In this document: positions 1 through 9,362 of the stretch, piece by piece
Position numbering within the stretch: position 1 is the stretch's first letter
Layout: every line of letters begins with the position of its first letter
DNA from: Eggerthellaceae bacterium
GTDB lineage: Bacteria; Actinomycetota; Coriobacteriia; Coriobacteriales; Eggerthellaceae
Assembly (NCBI GenBank): GCA_017432445.1
Contig: JAFRJC010000090.1
Location: 1 to 43,192 of the forward strand
Direction: 5' to 3'
DNA length: 43,192 nucleotides
Notes under the pieces: model-generated
What the model saw: the letters and a program-made list of their open reading frames with translations, nothing else
What the model was told of the DNA's origin: nothing
The model's database searches: none
Program-made: the position numbers and the translations under genes

Positions 1-26
1 AACGCAAGCGGGCCAAAGGAGGTCTC

Positions 27-1976
27 ATGGTTCTGTCGAGGTTGCAGTGCAGGCGCTTCTTCACGTTGTTTGATGCTCTGACGGTATACGCCAACGAGCG
101 GCTTCACGTCGTGGGGGAGGCGGAGCTTAGCGCTGGTGGCGTGCGCGGGATCAACGACCAGGCGCAAGCCGAAGTGGCTTTCGAGTTGTGGCAGAACCTG
201 GGCGTCATCGACGATTTCGTGCGTGATAACCCGTCGGGCTTCACTGCGGGCGAGCTGGACTGCATCGCCTCGTGGCGCGAGGGGCTCACCGACACCTTCC
301 TGATCGACGTGTTTCCCGATGGCGAGATCCGGTTTATCGGGGGAGGCTTTGCCTTCGAGGTTACGGGCCTCTCAAAGGAGGTTTCCGAGACGGTCGGCGA
401 ACTGCCCGCCTCCGTCCACACGACCCTCCTGCCCTTTGACGGTCGCATCGTCTACGCGGACTATCTCAAAGTCCACCTCGTGCAATTCGGCGACGGCATG
501 TTCGAGCTGTTCGACGAGGAGATCGAGCGCATCTACGAAGAGGGTCTCATAGTCAGCACGGCTGACGAGCTGGTACGCACGGCTGCTTTCCTGCGCGAGC
601 GCGAGCTGGCGCGTGACACCGAGGATATGTTGGCAGACCTCGAGAGCGGGCGCTTCTCCAACGAGCATGATGAGGGTTGCGGGTGCGGTCACGATTATGG
701 CGGCCACGACGACTACGATGGGGATTACGAAGACGACATCGACCCTGCAGACTATGAGCAGCACTGCGGCGTGCTGGCGGGCTTGTCCTTTGAGGAGCGC
801 GAGCAGGCCATCCGGGATCGTATGGCGAGGGGCGACGATGCCATCACGGAACATCTGGTGAGCCTTCTGGATGACGATTGCGAGGAAATCCCCCTGACGA
901 GCAGTCTTGCCGAACTGTTGAAAGCCGAAAACGTGTACAACGTGCGCCGTTTTGGGAAGTATTTGGGCGTGGAGGGCGCCCATACGCTGGATGGCGAGGA
1001 GTTGATTCCGGCGATCGTGGCACGAGTTGCCAATGTCGAGTCCGTCCAGGTAATCCTCGACGACCTGTCCGAGCATCACGTTTCCGCCTTGCGCACGCTT
1101 TCCGAAAAGGGCGGCCGCTGGGATGTGGCCGAGGCCGATATCGTCTCCCTGCGCGAGCTCCCGCTGCGCGAGCTGGGCTTCAGCTACGTATTCCACGAGG
1201 GCGAGACCTTCAGCTTCGTAATGCCCGACGAGATACTGGCCATTGCCGGGCAGCTGGACTGGGATGGCGCGATCGAGAAGGCACGCCGTTACCGCGAGCT
1301 CGTCGAATTGGTCGACATCATGGTCGAGTTGCGCGGCATCGTGCCCATCGGCGATGTCGTTTCCGAATACCAGCGCTGCTATCCCGAGGGCTATGGAACC
1401 TTGCAGGAAATCATTCGTCTGATCATACAAGCAGTGGCCGAGGAAATCGCCAACTACGATCTGCTGGAAACGCCGTCCCGCGAGATGTACGTTTTGCACT
1501 ATGAGCTGTTCTGGGCCTACGAGGAGGTCATGGGCCTCGAGGACGACCGCTACGTGAGCGAGCCCTTTACCCGCGGCGAATTGGGTGACCTGCTAGAGAA
1601 CCTGCTCAAGCAGCAAGAGGGGAAAGAGCCGCGCCCAATCGATGCCGACATGCTTTCCGCAACCAACCTGTACGAGTGGAAGCTGAGACAGGCTCCGGCT
1701 ATCGCGTTAACCCAGTACCTTGACGCACATGTGCCCGCCACGGCCGATGACTACTTCTTCGCAGACAAGGTGATGGACGAGCTGATAGCAGATGCCAAGT
1801 GGGGCGTCATGAACCAAGCCGCGCAGCGCCTGTTCGACATCCTGGATAAGAACGGCTTCATGCCCGAACCCGAGCAGATCCAGGACATCCTCGACCTGTG
1901 GACCGATATGAGCAACAGTCTTCCCATATGGCCGAACAACGGCTGGGCGCCCAGCGAGTTGGCAGCCATAGGCTAA
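27..1976 (+). CDS. Large acidic protein of unknown function
   Basis: A 649-residue soluble, strongly acidic protein preceded by a good ribosome-binding site (AAAGGAGG, about 15-22). I do not recognise a characterised domain. Around residues 210-245 there is a Cys/His/Asp-rich stretch (GCGCGHDYGGHDDYDGDYEDD-like), followed at about residue 247 by a further HC pair; this could bind a metal, but that is inference. There is no signal peptide or membrane segment. The rest looks alpha-helical with many Leu/Glu/Asp segments. It ends just before a hairpin shared with the convergent ettA gene. The gene before it is outside the window, so operon membership cannot be judged. It is probably a lineage-specific protein; confidence is high that it is a real gene, and none is claimed for function. 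Confidence 0.75.
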   Translation: MVLSRLQCRRFFTLFDALTVYANERLHVVGEAELSAGGVRGINDQAQAEVAFELWQNLGVIDDFVRDNPSGFTAGELDCIASWREGLTDTFLIDVFPDGEIRFIGGGFAFEVTGLSKEVSETVGELPASVHTTLLPFDGRIVYADYLKVHLVQFGDGMFELFDEEIERIYEEGLIVSTADELVRTAAFLRERELARDTEDMLADLESGRFSNEHDEGCGCGHDYGGHDDYDGDYEDDIDPADYEQHCGVLAGLSFEEREQAIRDRMARGDDAITEHLVSLLDDDCEEIPLTSSLAELLKAENVYNVRRFGKYLGVEGAHTLDGEELIPAIVARVANVESVQVILDDLSEHHVSALRTLSEKGGRWDVAEADIVSLRELPLRELGFSYVFHEGETFSFVMPDEILAIAGQLDWDGAIEKARRYRELVELVDIMVELRGIVPIGDVVSEYQRCYPEGYGTLQEIIRLIIQAVAEEIANYDLLETPSREMYVLHYELFWAYEEVMGLEDDRYVSEPFTRGELGDLLENLLKQQEGKEPRPIDADMLSATNLYEWKLRQAPAIALTQYLDAHVPATADDYFFADKVMDELIADAKWGVMNQAAQRLFDILDKNGFMPEPEQIQDILDLWTDMSNSLPIWPNNGWAPSELAAIG

Positions 1977-2007
1977 GCTGACGTCTTTATCTCAGATTGC
2001 CGTTTTG

Positions 2008-2044
2008 AAAACGAGCCGGAGATTTTGGCCTCCGGCTCATCTCG
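2008..2044. terminator. Bidirectional hairpin between convergent genes
   Basis: GAGCCGGAG (2013-2021) pairs perfectly with CTCCGGCTC (2030-2038) around an 8-base loop. In the minus direction the hairpin is followed by GTTTTC, giving a modest U tract for ettA; in the plus direction it lies 36 bases after the stop of the upstream gene. It probably serves both converging genes. Confidence 0.7.
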
Positions 2045-3724
<1,680 letters not shown>

Positions 3725-3764
3725 TGGAAACCTCGTTTCGTCGGGGTGATGATGCGCAAGGGTA

Positions 3765-3774
3765 ATTGTACAAT
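3765..3774. promoter_or_regulatory. Palindromic overlapping -10 boxes of divergent genes
   Basis: ATTGTACAAT is a perfect 10-base palindrome that reads TACAAT on both strands, at 3769-3774 for the amidase and 3770-3765 for ettA. On the plus strand the predicted start of transcription (~3781) falls at the GTG codon 3783. No convincing -35 box is visible in either direction. Confidence 0.5.
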
Positions 3775-3782
3775 GGCGGCAG

Positions 3783-5444
3783 GTGATTTCTCCTCCGAAC
3801 GAGGCAGGTGGTCTGTTGACTCAGCATCTCGGATGGCATGCAAAGGCCATGCTGACGATTTGCGTGCTCGCTTTGGGCGTTTTCGCGTGCGCATTGATGA
3901 TTGCATCGATGCCCTGGGGCTTCTCCTGCGCATATGCGCAGGATGGCGCTTCGGTTGCGAGCCTACAGGCAGGCCAGTCTGCAGAAGGCGCTGAAGCCGA
4001 GCAAAGCACCGAGGATCAGCAGGCGGCTCGCATCGCGGGCATGGCCGTCGTGAAAGATGGGTTGTACTACTTGTGCAGCGTTTCCAATCCGGGTTTCGCG
4101 GTTTCGGTGGCAGGCGATTCGGCAAATGCGGGTGCCAAGGCGGTGCTCGCAGGTCGCGAGGAGGGTAACTGGTCGCAGAAATGGCTGGTAGTGCAGGACA
4201 AGTCCACGGGTTACTACACGCTTCGCAACATGCGCTCGCGCATGGTGCTCACAGTGGCCGGGAAAGGGAAGCCTGGCGCCGTTCTCAAGCAGGCGAAAGC
4301 AAGCTCCACGCTTAAACAGCGTTGGGAGCTTGTCAAGGAGGGCGCCCGCTTGCGGTTCTGCTCGGCCTCGAATCCGAATCTTGCTCTAACCGTGGTAGAA
4401 ACCAAAAGCGGAGGTCTTAAGTTTGTGTTGAAGCCGGTCGATTCGGTTGCAACTCAGCAATTCCGCCTGCGCAAGGCCGAGCCTGTCGAGGACGGGCACA
4501 GCTTCTTTATCCGCAGCGTGGCCTCTCCGAGAAAGGGCCTTGCGGTCAAAGGCGCATCGAAGAAGGCGAAAGCCCCGATCGTCCTTGCCAAGCGTTCGTC
4601 AGCGAAGGCGCAGAAGATCCGTTTGCAGAAAGTCGGTGCGTCCTACCATCTGCAATGCGTGCAGTCATGCCAGTTCGTGTGCGCGTCGAAGAGCATCCTC
4701 AGGCAGACAGAGGGTGCTTCGGGCAAGGCAAAGAAGTGGAAGCTCGTCTTGGATTTGGGAACGGGAACGTTCAAGATCAAGTCTGCGTCAACTGGCAAGT
4801 TCGTCGATGCCACTGCTGGCAAGCTGACCTTGCAGGCTCGGGCGGCAGGCGATTCCGACAAAGCCCAACGTTTCATTCTCGTGCCCACGTACGGGTTCAC
4901 GGTGTTTCTGGACGCGGGCCATGGGAACAACGCTGCGGGCTGGGGCGTTTACGACCCCGGTGCTGAGGGGAGCGGCTACGATGAGGCGCCTTTGACGAAA
5001 GACCTCGCGAATCGCATCGAGGAGGAGCTTTCAGGGAGCGACGTGCGCGTGTTCAACGGCGTCAACTACAGCGTCCCGTACTCGCAGCGCAATGCCAAGG
5101 CGCGTTCGCTGGGATGCGATGTCGTGCTGTCCATCCACTTCGACGCTGGCGGCGGTTCGACTACGTCGACCATGGTGGGGACGCACGGCGCCACGGGGTC
5201 GTCCGCGTTCAATTCCATCATCCACCGCAAGCTGGTGGGAAGCGTGGGGCTAAGCGATGGCGGCACCTCGCATCGTTCCGACATCACCGTCGTGAACGGG
5301 TCGGTGCCTGCCGTGCTGATGGAAGTGTGCTTCATCGACAATTCCAGCAGCCTGCACAAGTATCTGAACCGCCGCAGCTCGGTGGCCGCTAGCCTGGCGG
5401 AAGGCATCATCGAAGCCTCCAAGCTTCCCACTCTCCAGCGTTGA
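3783..5444 (+). CDS. Secreted N-acetylmuramoyl-L-alanine amidase with two ricin-like trefoils
   Basis: The protein is exported: a hydrophobic signal segment (AMLTICVLALGVFACALMIA, about residues 22-41) is followed by a likely cleavage site near AYAQDG. Residues about 90-360 contain six repeated units, each ending in QKW/QRW/QQF/QKI/KKW/QRF-type motifs, consistent with two ricin-B-like beta-trefoils that may bind cell-wall glycans. The C-terminal ~190 residues are an Amidase_3 domain. Its zinc ligands are recognisable: H in LDAGHG, E in DEAPLT, H in LSIHFDA, and the catalytic E in LMEVCFIDN. It probably cleaves the amide bond between muramic acid and L-Ala. The start is uncertain: GTG 3783 could be leaderless, or TTG 3816 could use AGGTGG just upstream. 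Confidence 0.85.
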   Translation: MISPPNEAGGLLTQHLGWHAKAMLTICVLALGVFACALMIASMPWGFSCAYAQDGASVASLQAGQSAEGAEAEQSTEDQQAARIAGMAVVKDGLYYLCSVSNPGFAVSVAGDSANAGAKAVLAGREEGNWSQKWLVVQDKSTGYYTLRNMRSRMVLTVAGKGKPGAVLKQAKASSTLKQRWELVKEGARLRFCSASNPNLALTVVETKSGGLKFVLKPVDSVATQQFRLRKAEPVEDGHSFFIRSVASPRKGLAVKGASKKAKAPIVLAKRSSAKAQKIRLQKVGASYHLQCVQSCQFVCASKSILRQTEGASGKAKKWKLVLDLGTGTFKIKSASTGKFVDATAGKLTLQARAAGDSDKAQRFILVPTYGFTVFLDAGHGNNAAGWGVYDPGAEGSGYDEAPLTKDLANRIEEELSGSDVRVFNGVNYSVPYSQRNAKARSLGCDVVLSIHFDAGGGSTTSTMVGTHGATGSSAFNSIIHRKLVGSVGLSDGGTSHRSDITVVNGSVPAVLMEVCFIDNSSSLHKYLNRRSSVAASLAEGIIEASKLPTLQR

Positions 5445-5451
5445 TTATTTA

Positions 5452-5477
5452 CCCAGGGGTGGTCGATTACCCCTGGG
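5452..5477 (+). terminator. Hairpin after amidase gene
   Basis: CCCAGGGGT (5452-5460) and ACCCCTGGG (5469-5477) form a 9-bp stem with an 8-base loop, 7 bases after the amidase stop codon. It lacks a U tract, so termination strength is uncertain. Confidence 0.5.
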
Positions 5478-5485
5478 GTGCTGAT

Positions 5486-5516
5486 TTGCTTGCGTTAAAC
5501 TGGTTTAGGTAATAAT
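5486..5516 (+). promoter_or_regulatory. Probable mfd promoter
   Basis: TTGCTT (5486-5491) and TAATAA/AATAAT (5510-5516) are spaced about 18 bases and lie about 50 bases before mfd. TAAAC-TG-GTTTA (5496-5507), a hyphenated palindrome, sits between the two boxes and could be a binding site. Confidence 0.4.
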
Positions 5517-5567
5517 GATCCATCGGGTGGTCGCGTTTTTGCGGCCTTTTGGTGTTTGGAGGCGCGT

Positions 5568-8500
5568 GTGCTCATAGATTCGCTGACGTATGCGCTCGAG
5601 CGCTCGGACGCGCTGGTAACGTTCTGGGGAAAGCTCGATGCGGGAGAGGACGCGACTCTCGGCGTGGCATCTTCGGCACGGCCGTTCATGGTTGCCGCGC
5701 GCTTCACGCACAGGCCGCAATCGACGCTCGTCATGGTGGCGGGCGAGGAGGCCGCCCGCACGTTTGCACGCAACGTGGCCGCCTACGTGGGCGACGAGCG
5801 CGTGCTGCACTTCGCCGAGCGGAGCGATGTGCCGTGGGGCTCCAAAGCTCCCGACCCGCGTCAAGTGGCGCGACGGATGCGGGCGGCACATGCCCTCGCA
5901 ATGGCAGAGCCGGTCATCGTCGTGGCATCGGCGCGTGCGCTGCTGCGCACGCTCCCTCCTGTGCAGGCAGGCATTCACGAGCCGCTCGCGTTTTCGGTCG
6001 GCTGCGAACTCGCGGATATGCCGCGCGCCGAAGAGCTCGACATGGCCGAGTTCGGCGATGTGGCGCGTGTTTTGGAGGAGCGTGGCTACCAGAACACTGG
6101 AGAGCTCGAAGGTCCTGGTACATTCTGCGTTCGCGGAGGGGTCATCGACGTCTTTCCCGGCAACCTGCCCTACCCGGTGCGGCTCGACTTCTTCGGCGAC
6201 GAGTTGGATGAGATCAGGCGCATCGTGCCCTCGACGGGCCAGAGCATCTCGGCGCTCAGCGAAGTCGAGATATATCCTGTACGTGAATATCTAAGCACAT
6301 CGGCCATGAAGGCGCGCGCCGTCGAGGCCCTCAAGCGTCCAGCGCGCACGAACCCGGCTTTGCGCGAGCTGCTCGAGCAGTTGGAAGGCGGGCTTCACTT
6401 CGACGGTGCCGATGCGCTGTTGCCCTATCTCTATGACAAGACGGTTACGCTGGGGGATTATGCGAGCAAGGAGACGCTGACTGCGATGATCGAGCCCCGC
6501 TCGCTCTTCGATGATGTGGCGCACGCCTCCGAGGAGGCAACGGCGGCATCGCATGGTTCCAACATCGCCCTCGCCGGGCTGATAGCCGATCCGGCACAAC
6601 TCAGTTTCGGGAAAGGACAGCGTGCGACCTACCTCTCGCTCATGCGCGTGGGAGGCGGCGTGGACGACGAGCTGCCCGTTAAGCGCGTGGAGGTGGCGGG
6701 GCATCCCGACAAGCTGTTCGGGCGGTTGCGTCAGCTGGTGGAGCAGGATTTCACCGTCGTGTTCTCTGCGCCGAACTACCGCGCACGCCAAGACATGAAG
6801 CTTGCGTTTTCGGATCAGGAGCTGGCGTTCACGGAGCGGCTCGACGTCATGGAAGAGGCTGCTTCCGACCAAAAGGGTCCGAATCATCCGAACAACGCGC
6901 TTTCCCGCGAGGCCGCCTTGCGCATATCCGACGAGACGACGAGCGAGGAGATTCGAAAGCGGCGTCTCAAGCGCGGGGTCGTCAACATCGTCGACGTGGA
7001 AATCCCGCTTGGCATGATCATTCCGAAGGCGCGCCTGGCCATGATCAGCGTCACCGACACGCAAGGCTCGCAATCGCGCAAGCCCACGCGCCATGTGGAT
7101 ATCACCGAGATCACGTTCCCATACAAGCCAGGTGATTACGTCGTGCACGCGGCGCACGGCATCGGGCATTTCGCCGGGCTCGTCCAACAGGAGGTCGATG
7201 GGACGTCCCGCGACTACCTGCTTTTGGAATATGCCGAGGGCGACAAGCTCTACGTGCCAGTGGAACAGCTCGACCGCGTGACGCGTTACGTCGGGCCCGA
7301 TGGTGCCGAGCCGCGTCTCACGCGCCTGAACACAGCCGACTGGTCGCGTGCCATGGCCCGTGCGCGCAGGGCCACGAAGAAGCTTGCGTTCGACCTGGTA
7401 GATGTATATGCGCGCCGTGCAGCCGTGCAGGGCTTCCGCTTCAGCGACGATACGCCCTGGCAGCTCGAGATGGAAGACGCCTTTCCCTATCAAGAGACAC
7501 CCGACCAATTGGCGGCTATCGCCGATGTGAAGGCCGACATGCAATCCGCGCGCCCGATGGACCGCTTGATCTGCGGTGACGTGGGCTTCGGCAAGACCGA
7601 GGTGGCGCTGCGGGCGGCTTTCAAGGCGACGCAGGACGGCAAGCAGGTCATGGTGCTGTGCCCTACGACCATCTTGGCTCAACAGCATTTCACGAACTTC
7701 CGCGAGCGCTGCGAGCCGTTTGGCGTGCGCGTCGAGGTGCTCAGCCGCTTCCGTACGGCAGCACAGCAAAAAGCCGCGCTCGAGGGTTTCGCCGATGGCA
7801 GCGTGCAGATCCTGGTGGGCACGCATCGGCTGCTCTCGCGTGACGTGAACCCGCACGATCTCGGCCTGGTCATCATCGACGAGGAGCAACGTTTCGGTGT
7901 GGGGCACAAAGAGCAGATGAAGAACCTGCGCGAGTACGTCGACGTGCTGACGCTGTCGGCTACGCCCATCCCGCGCACGATGCAGATGTCGCTTTCGGGC
8001 GTGCGCGACATGAGCCTGATCATGACGCCTCCCGACGAGCGCCGTCCCGTTGACGTGTACGTGGGGGAATGGGATCCCGATGTGGTGAGCGGCGCGATTC
8101 GCCGAGAGCTTGCGCGCGGCGGGCAGGTGTACTACGTGTCCAACCGCGTACGCTCCATCGACGAGGCGGTCGCGCGCGTGCAGGAGGCGGCCGGCGAGGC
8201 GCGCGTGGGCGTGGCGCACGGCCAGATGGGCAAAGACGAGCTCGAGCGTGTGATGGAGGATTTCAGCGCCGGTATTCTGGATGTGCTCGTGGCGACGACC
8301 ATCATCGAGAGCGGCATCGACAACCCCCATACGAACACGCCGATCATAGAGGATTCTCAGCGGCTCGGCCTGGCCCAGATGTACCAGCTCAAGGGTCGCG
8401 TGGGCCGTTCGTCGACGCAGGCGTACGCATACTTCATGTTCCCGGACAACATACCGCTGACCGAGGAGGCCGTAGCGCGCCTGACGGCGCTCAACGAGCA

Positions 8501-9125
8501 TCAGGATCTGGGCAGCGGCATGCGCATCGCCTTGCGCGACCTGGAGATTCGCGGTGCCGGCAGCATGCTGGGCGCCGAACAGCACGGCAACATGTCTGCC
8601 GTGGGCTTCGACTTGTTCGCGCAGATGTTGGCTACGGCCGTGAACGCCACGCGCGAGGGCAACCTGAAGGCTGTTGACACGCTTCCACCTGCCCTTTCCG
8701 ACATCACGGTGAACTTGCCGGGCACAGCGCTGCTGCCCGAAGAGTACGTGCCCGACGCCGACGAGCGCGTCATGTGGTGCCGGCGTATCGCGTCAGCCTC
8801 GGCCCCGCAGCTTGTCGAGCAGATCTACCAAGAGCTGCGAGCGAAGCGTCCCGAGATGCCGCAGGAGGCAGAAAACCTGTTCACGAAGGCGCGCATCAAG
8901 GCATATGCCTTCGAGCACCACATCGATCTCGTGGCTGTGGTGGCGGGCAAGCTCGTGGTGGAGCCTATTGACATCTCGCGTGACGACATGTCGGCGCTGC
9001 GCCGCGCACGGGCAACCTATACAGCCGACAAGCGCAAACTGCGCCTGCCGCTTAAATACTTCGCCGCACAGGACGACGCACAGCTCATGCAAGCGGTGCT
9101 CGAGTTCCTGCAGGGATTGGGATAA
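5568..9125 (+). CDS. mfd: Transcription-repair coupling factor Mfd
   Basis: A 1185-residue cytoplasmic ATP-dependent DNA translocase that removes stalled RNA polymerase at DNA lesions and recruits UvrA. The N-terminal third is the UvrB-like module (for example GTFCVRGGVIDVFPG and YPVRLDFFGDELDEIR). The RNA-polymerase-interaction domain follows at about residues 520-590 (YKPGDYVVHAAHGIGHFAGL, LYVPVEQLDRV). The RecG-like helicase motor has Walker A GDVGFGKTE (about 670), DEEQRFGV, LSATPIPRT and ESGIDNPHTNT. The C-terminal TRCF domain ends the protein. Length matches the family. I chose GTG 5568 because GGAGG (5558-5562) lies 5 bases before it; the in-frame TTG at 5556 would overlap that site. 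Confidence 0.95.
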   Translation: MLIDSLTYALERSDALVTFWGKLDAGEDATLGVASSARPFMVAARFTHRPQSTLVMVAGEEAARTFARNVAAYVGDERVLHFAERSDVPWGSKAPDPRQVARRMRAAHALAMAEPVIVVASARALLRTLPPVQAGIHEPLAFSVGCELADMPRAEELDMAEFGDVARVLEERGYQNTGELEGPGTFCVRGGVIDVFPGNLPYPVRLDFFGDELDEIRRIVPSTGQSISALSEVEIYPVREYLSTSAMKARAVEALKRPARTNPALRELLEQLEGGLHFDGADALLPYLYDKTVTLGDYASKETLTAMIEPRSLFDDVAHASEEATAASHGSNIALAGLIADPAQLSFGKGQRATYLSLMRVGGGVDDELPVKRVEVAGHPDKLFGRLRQLVEQDFTVVFSAPNYRARQDMKLAFSDQELAFTERLDVMEEAASDQKGPNHPNNALSREAALRISDETTSEEIRKRRLKRGVVNIVDVEIPLGMIIPKARLAMISVTDTQGSQSRKPTRHVDITEITFPYKPGDYVVHAAHGIGHFAGLVQQEVDGTSRDYLLLEYAEGDKLYVPVEQLDRVTRYVGPDGAEPRLTRLNTADWSRAMARARRATKKLAFDLVDVYARRAAVQGFRFSDDTPWQLEMEDAFPYQETPDQLAAIADVKADMQSARPMDRLICGDVGFGKTEVALRAAFKATQDGKQVMVLCPTTILAQQHFTNFRERCEPFGVRVEVLSRFRTAAQQKAALEGFADGSVQILVGTHRLLSRDVNPHDLGLVIIDEEQRFGVGHKEQMKNLREYVDVLTLSATPIPRTMQMSLSGVRDMSLIMTPPDERRPVDVYVGEWDPDVVSGAIRRELARGGQVYYVSNRVRSIDEAVARVQEAAGEARVGVAHGQMGKDELERVMEDFSAGILDVLVATTIIESGIDNPHTNTPIIEDSQRLGLAQMYQLKGRVGRSSTQAYAYFMFPDNIPLTEEAVARLTALNEHQDLGSGMRIALRDLEIRGAGSMLGAEQHGNMSAVGFDLFAQMLATAVNATREGNLKAVDTLPPALSDITVNLPGTALLPEEYVPDADERVMWCRRIASASAPQLVEQIYQELRAKRPEMPQEAENLFTKARIKAYAFEHHIDLVAVVAGKLVVEPIDISRDDMSALRRARATYTADKRKLRLPLKYFAAQDDAQLMQAVLEFLQGLG

Positions 9126-9133
9126 CAGAGCGG

Positions 9134-9344
9134 GATGGCCCCACTGCAGGGCCGCTTCGCTTGAATCCCCGTTTTAACCATGCTTTAGAAAGCGGCTATT
9201 AGGGGCGATGGCCTGGCTTTCTCGCTCAGTGTCATCTGCGCCTGCGTGCATTGCCGCTTTTTTGTGGGCATGGTTAAAGCGGGGCGCTCAGAAGCCCTGC
9301 AGTGGGGTCATCCTGCTGCTGTTGGCAACCAAGCTGCAGTGGGG
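9134..9344. repeat. Imperfect inverted-repeat element (BIME-like)
   Basis: Between the convergent mfd and acyltransferase genes, three blocks recur in inverted order. Block A: GATGGCCCCACTGCAGGGC (9134-9152) against the reverse complement of 9294-9312, 18 of 19 identical. Block B: 9167-9183 (CCCCGTTTTAACCATGC) against 9268-9284, 16 of 17. Block C: AAAGCGGC (9189-9196) against 9253-9260, exact. A third, direct copy of part of the second arm, CTGCAGTGGGG, lies at 9334-9344. It has no coding potential I can support. The pattern suggests a small dispersed intergenic repeat or a decayed mobile element. Confidence 0.7.
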
Positions 9345-9362
9345 TTTGTCCCTCTATGACGC

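Noticed and set aside
372..1499. 375-codon antisense frame in the first gene
   Set aside because: The plus-strand frame is longer, has a strong ribosome-binding site and fills the region; the antisense frame has no start context.
6291..8585. 764-codon open frame on the minus strand inside mfd
   Set aside because: Antisense shadow in high-GC DNA; the plus-strand mfd product shows all family motifs and the antisense translation has none.
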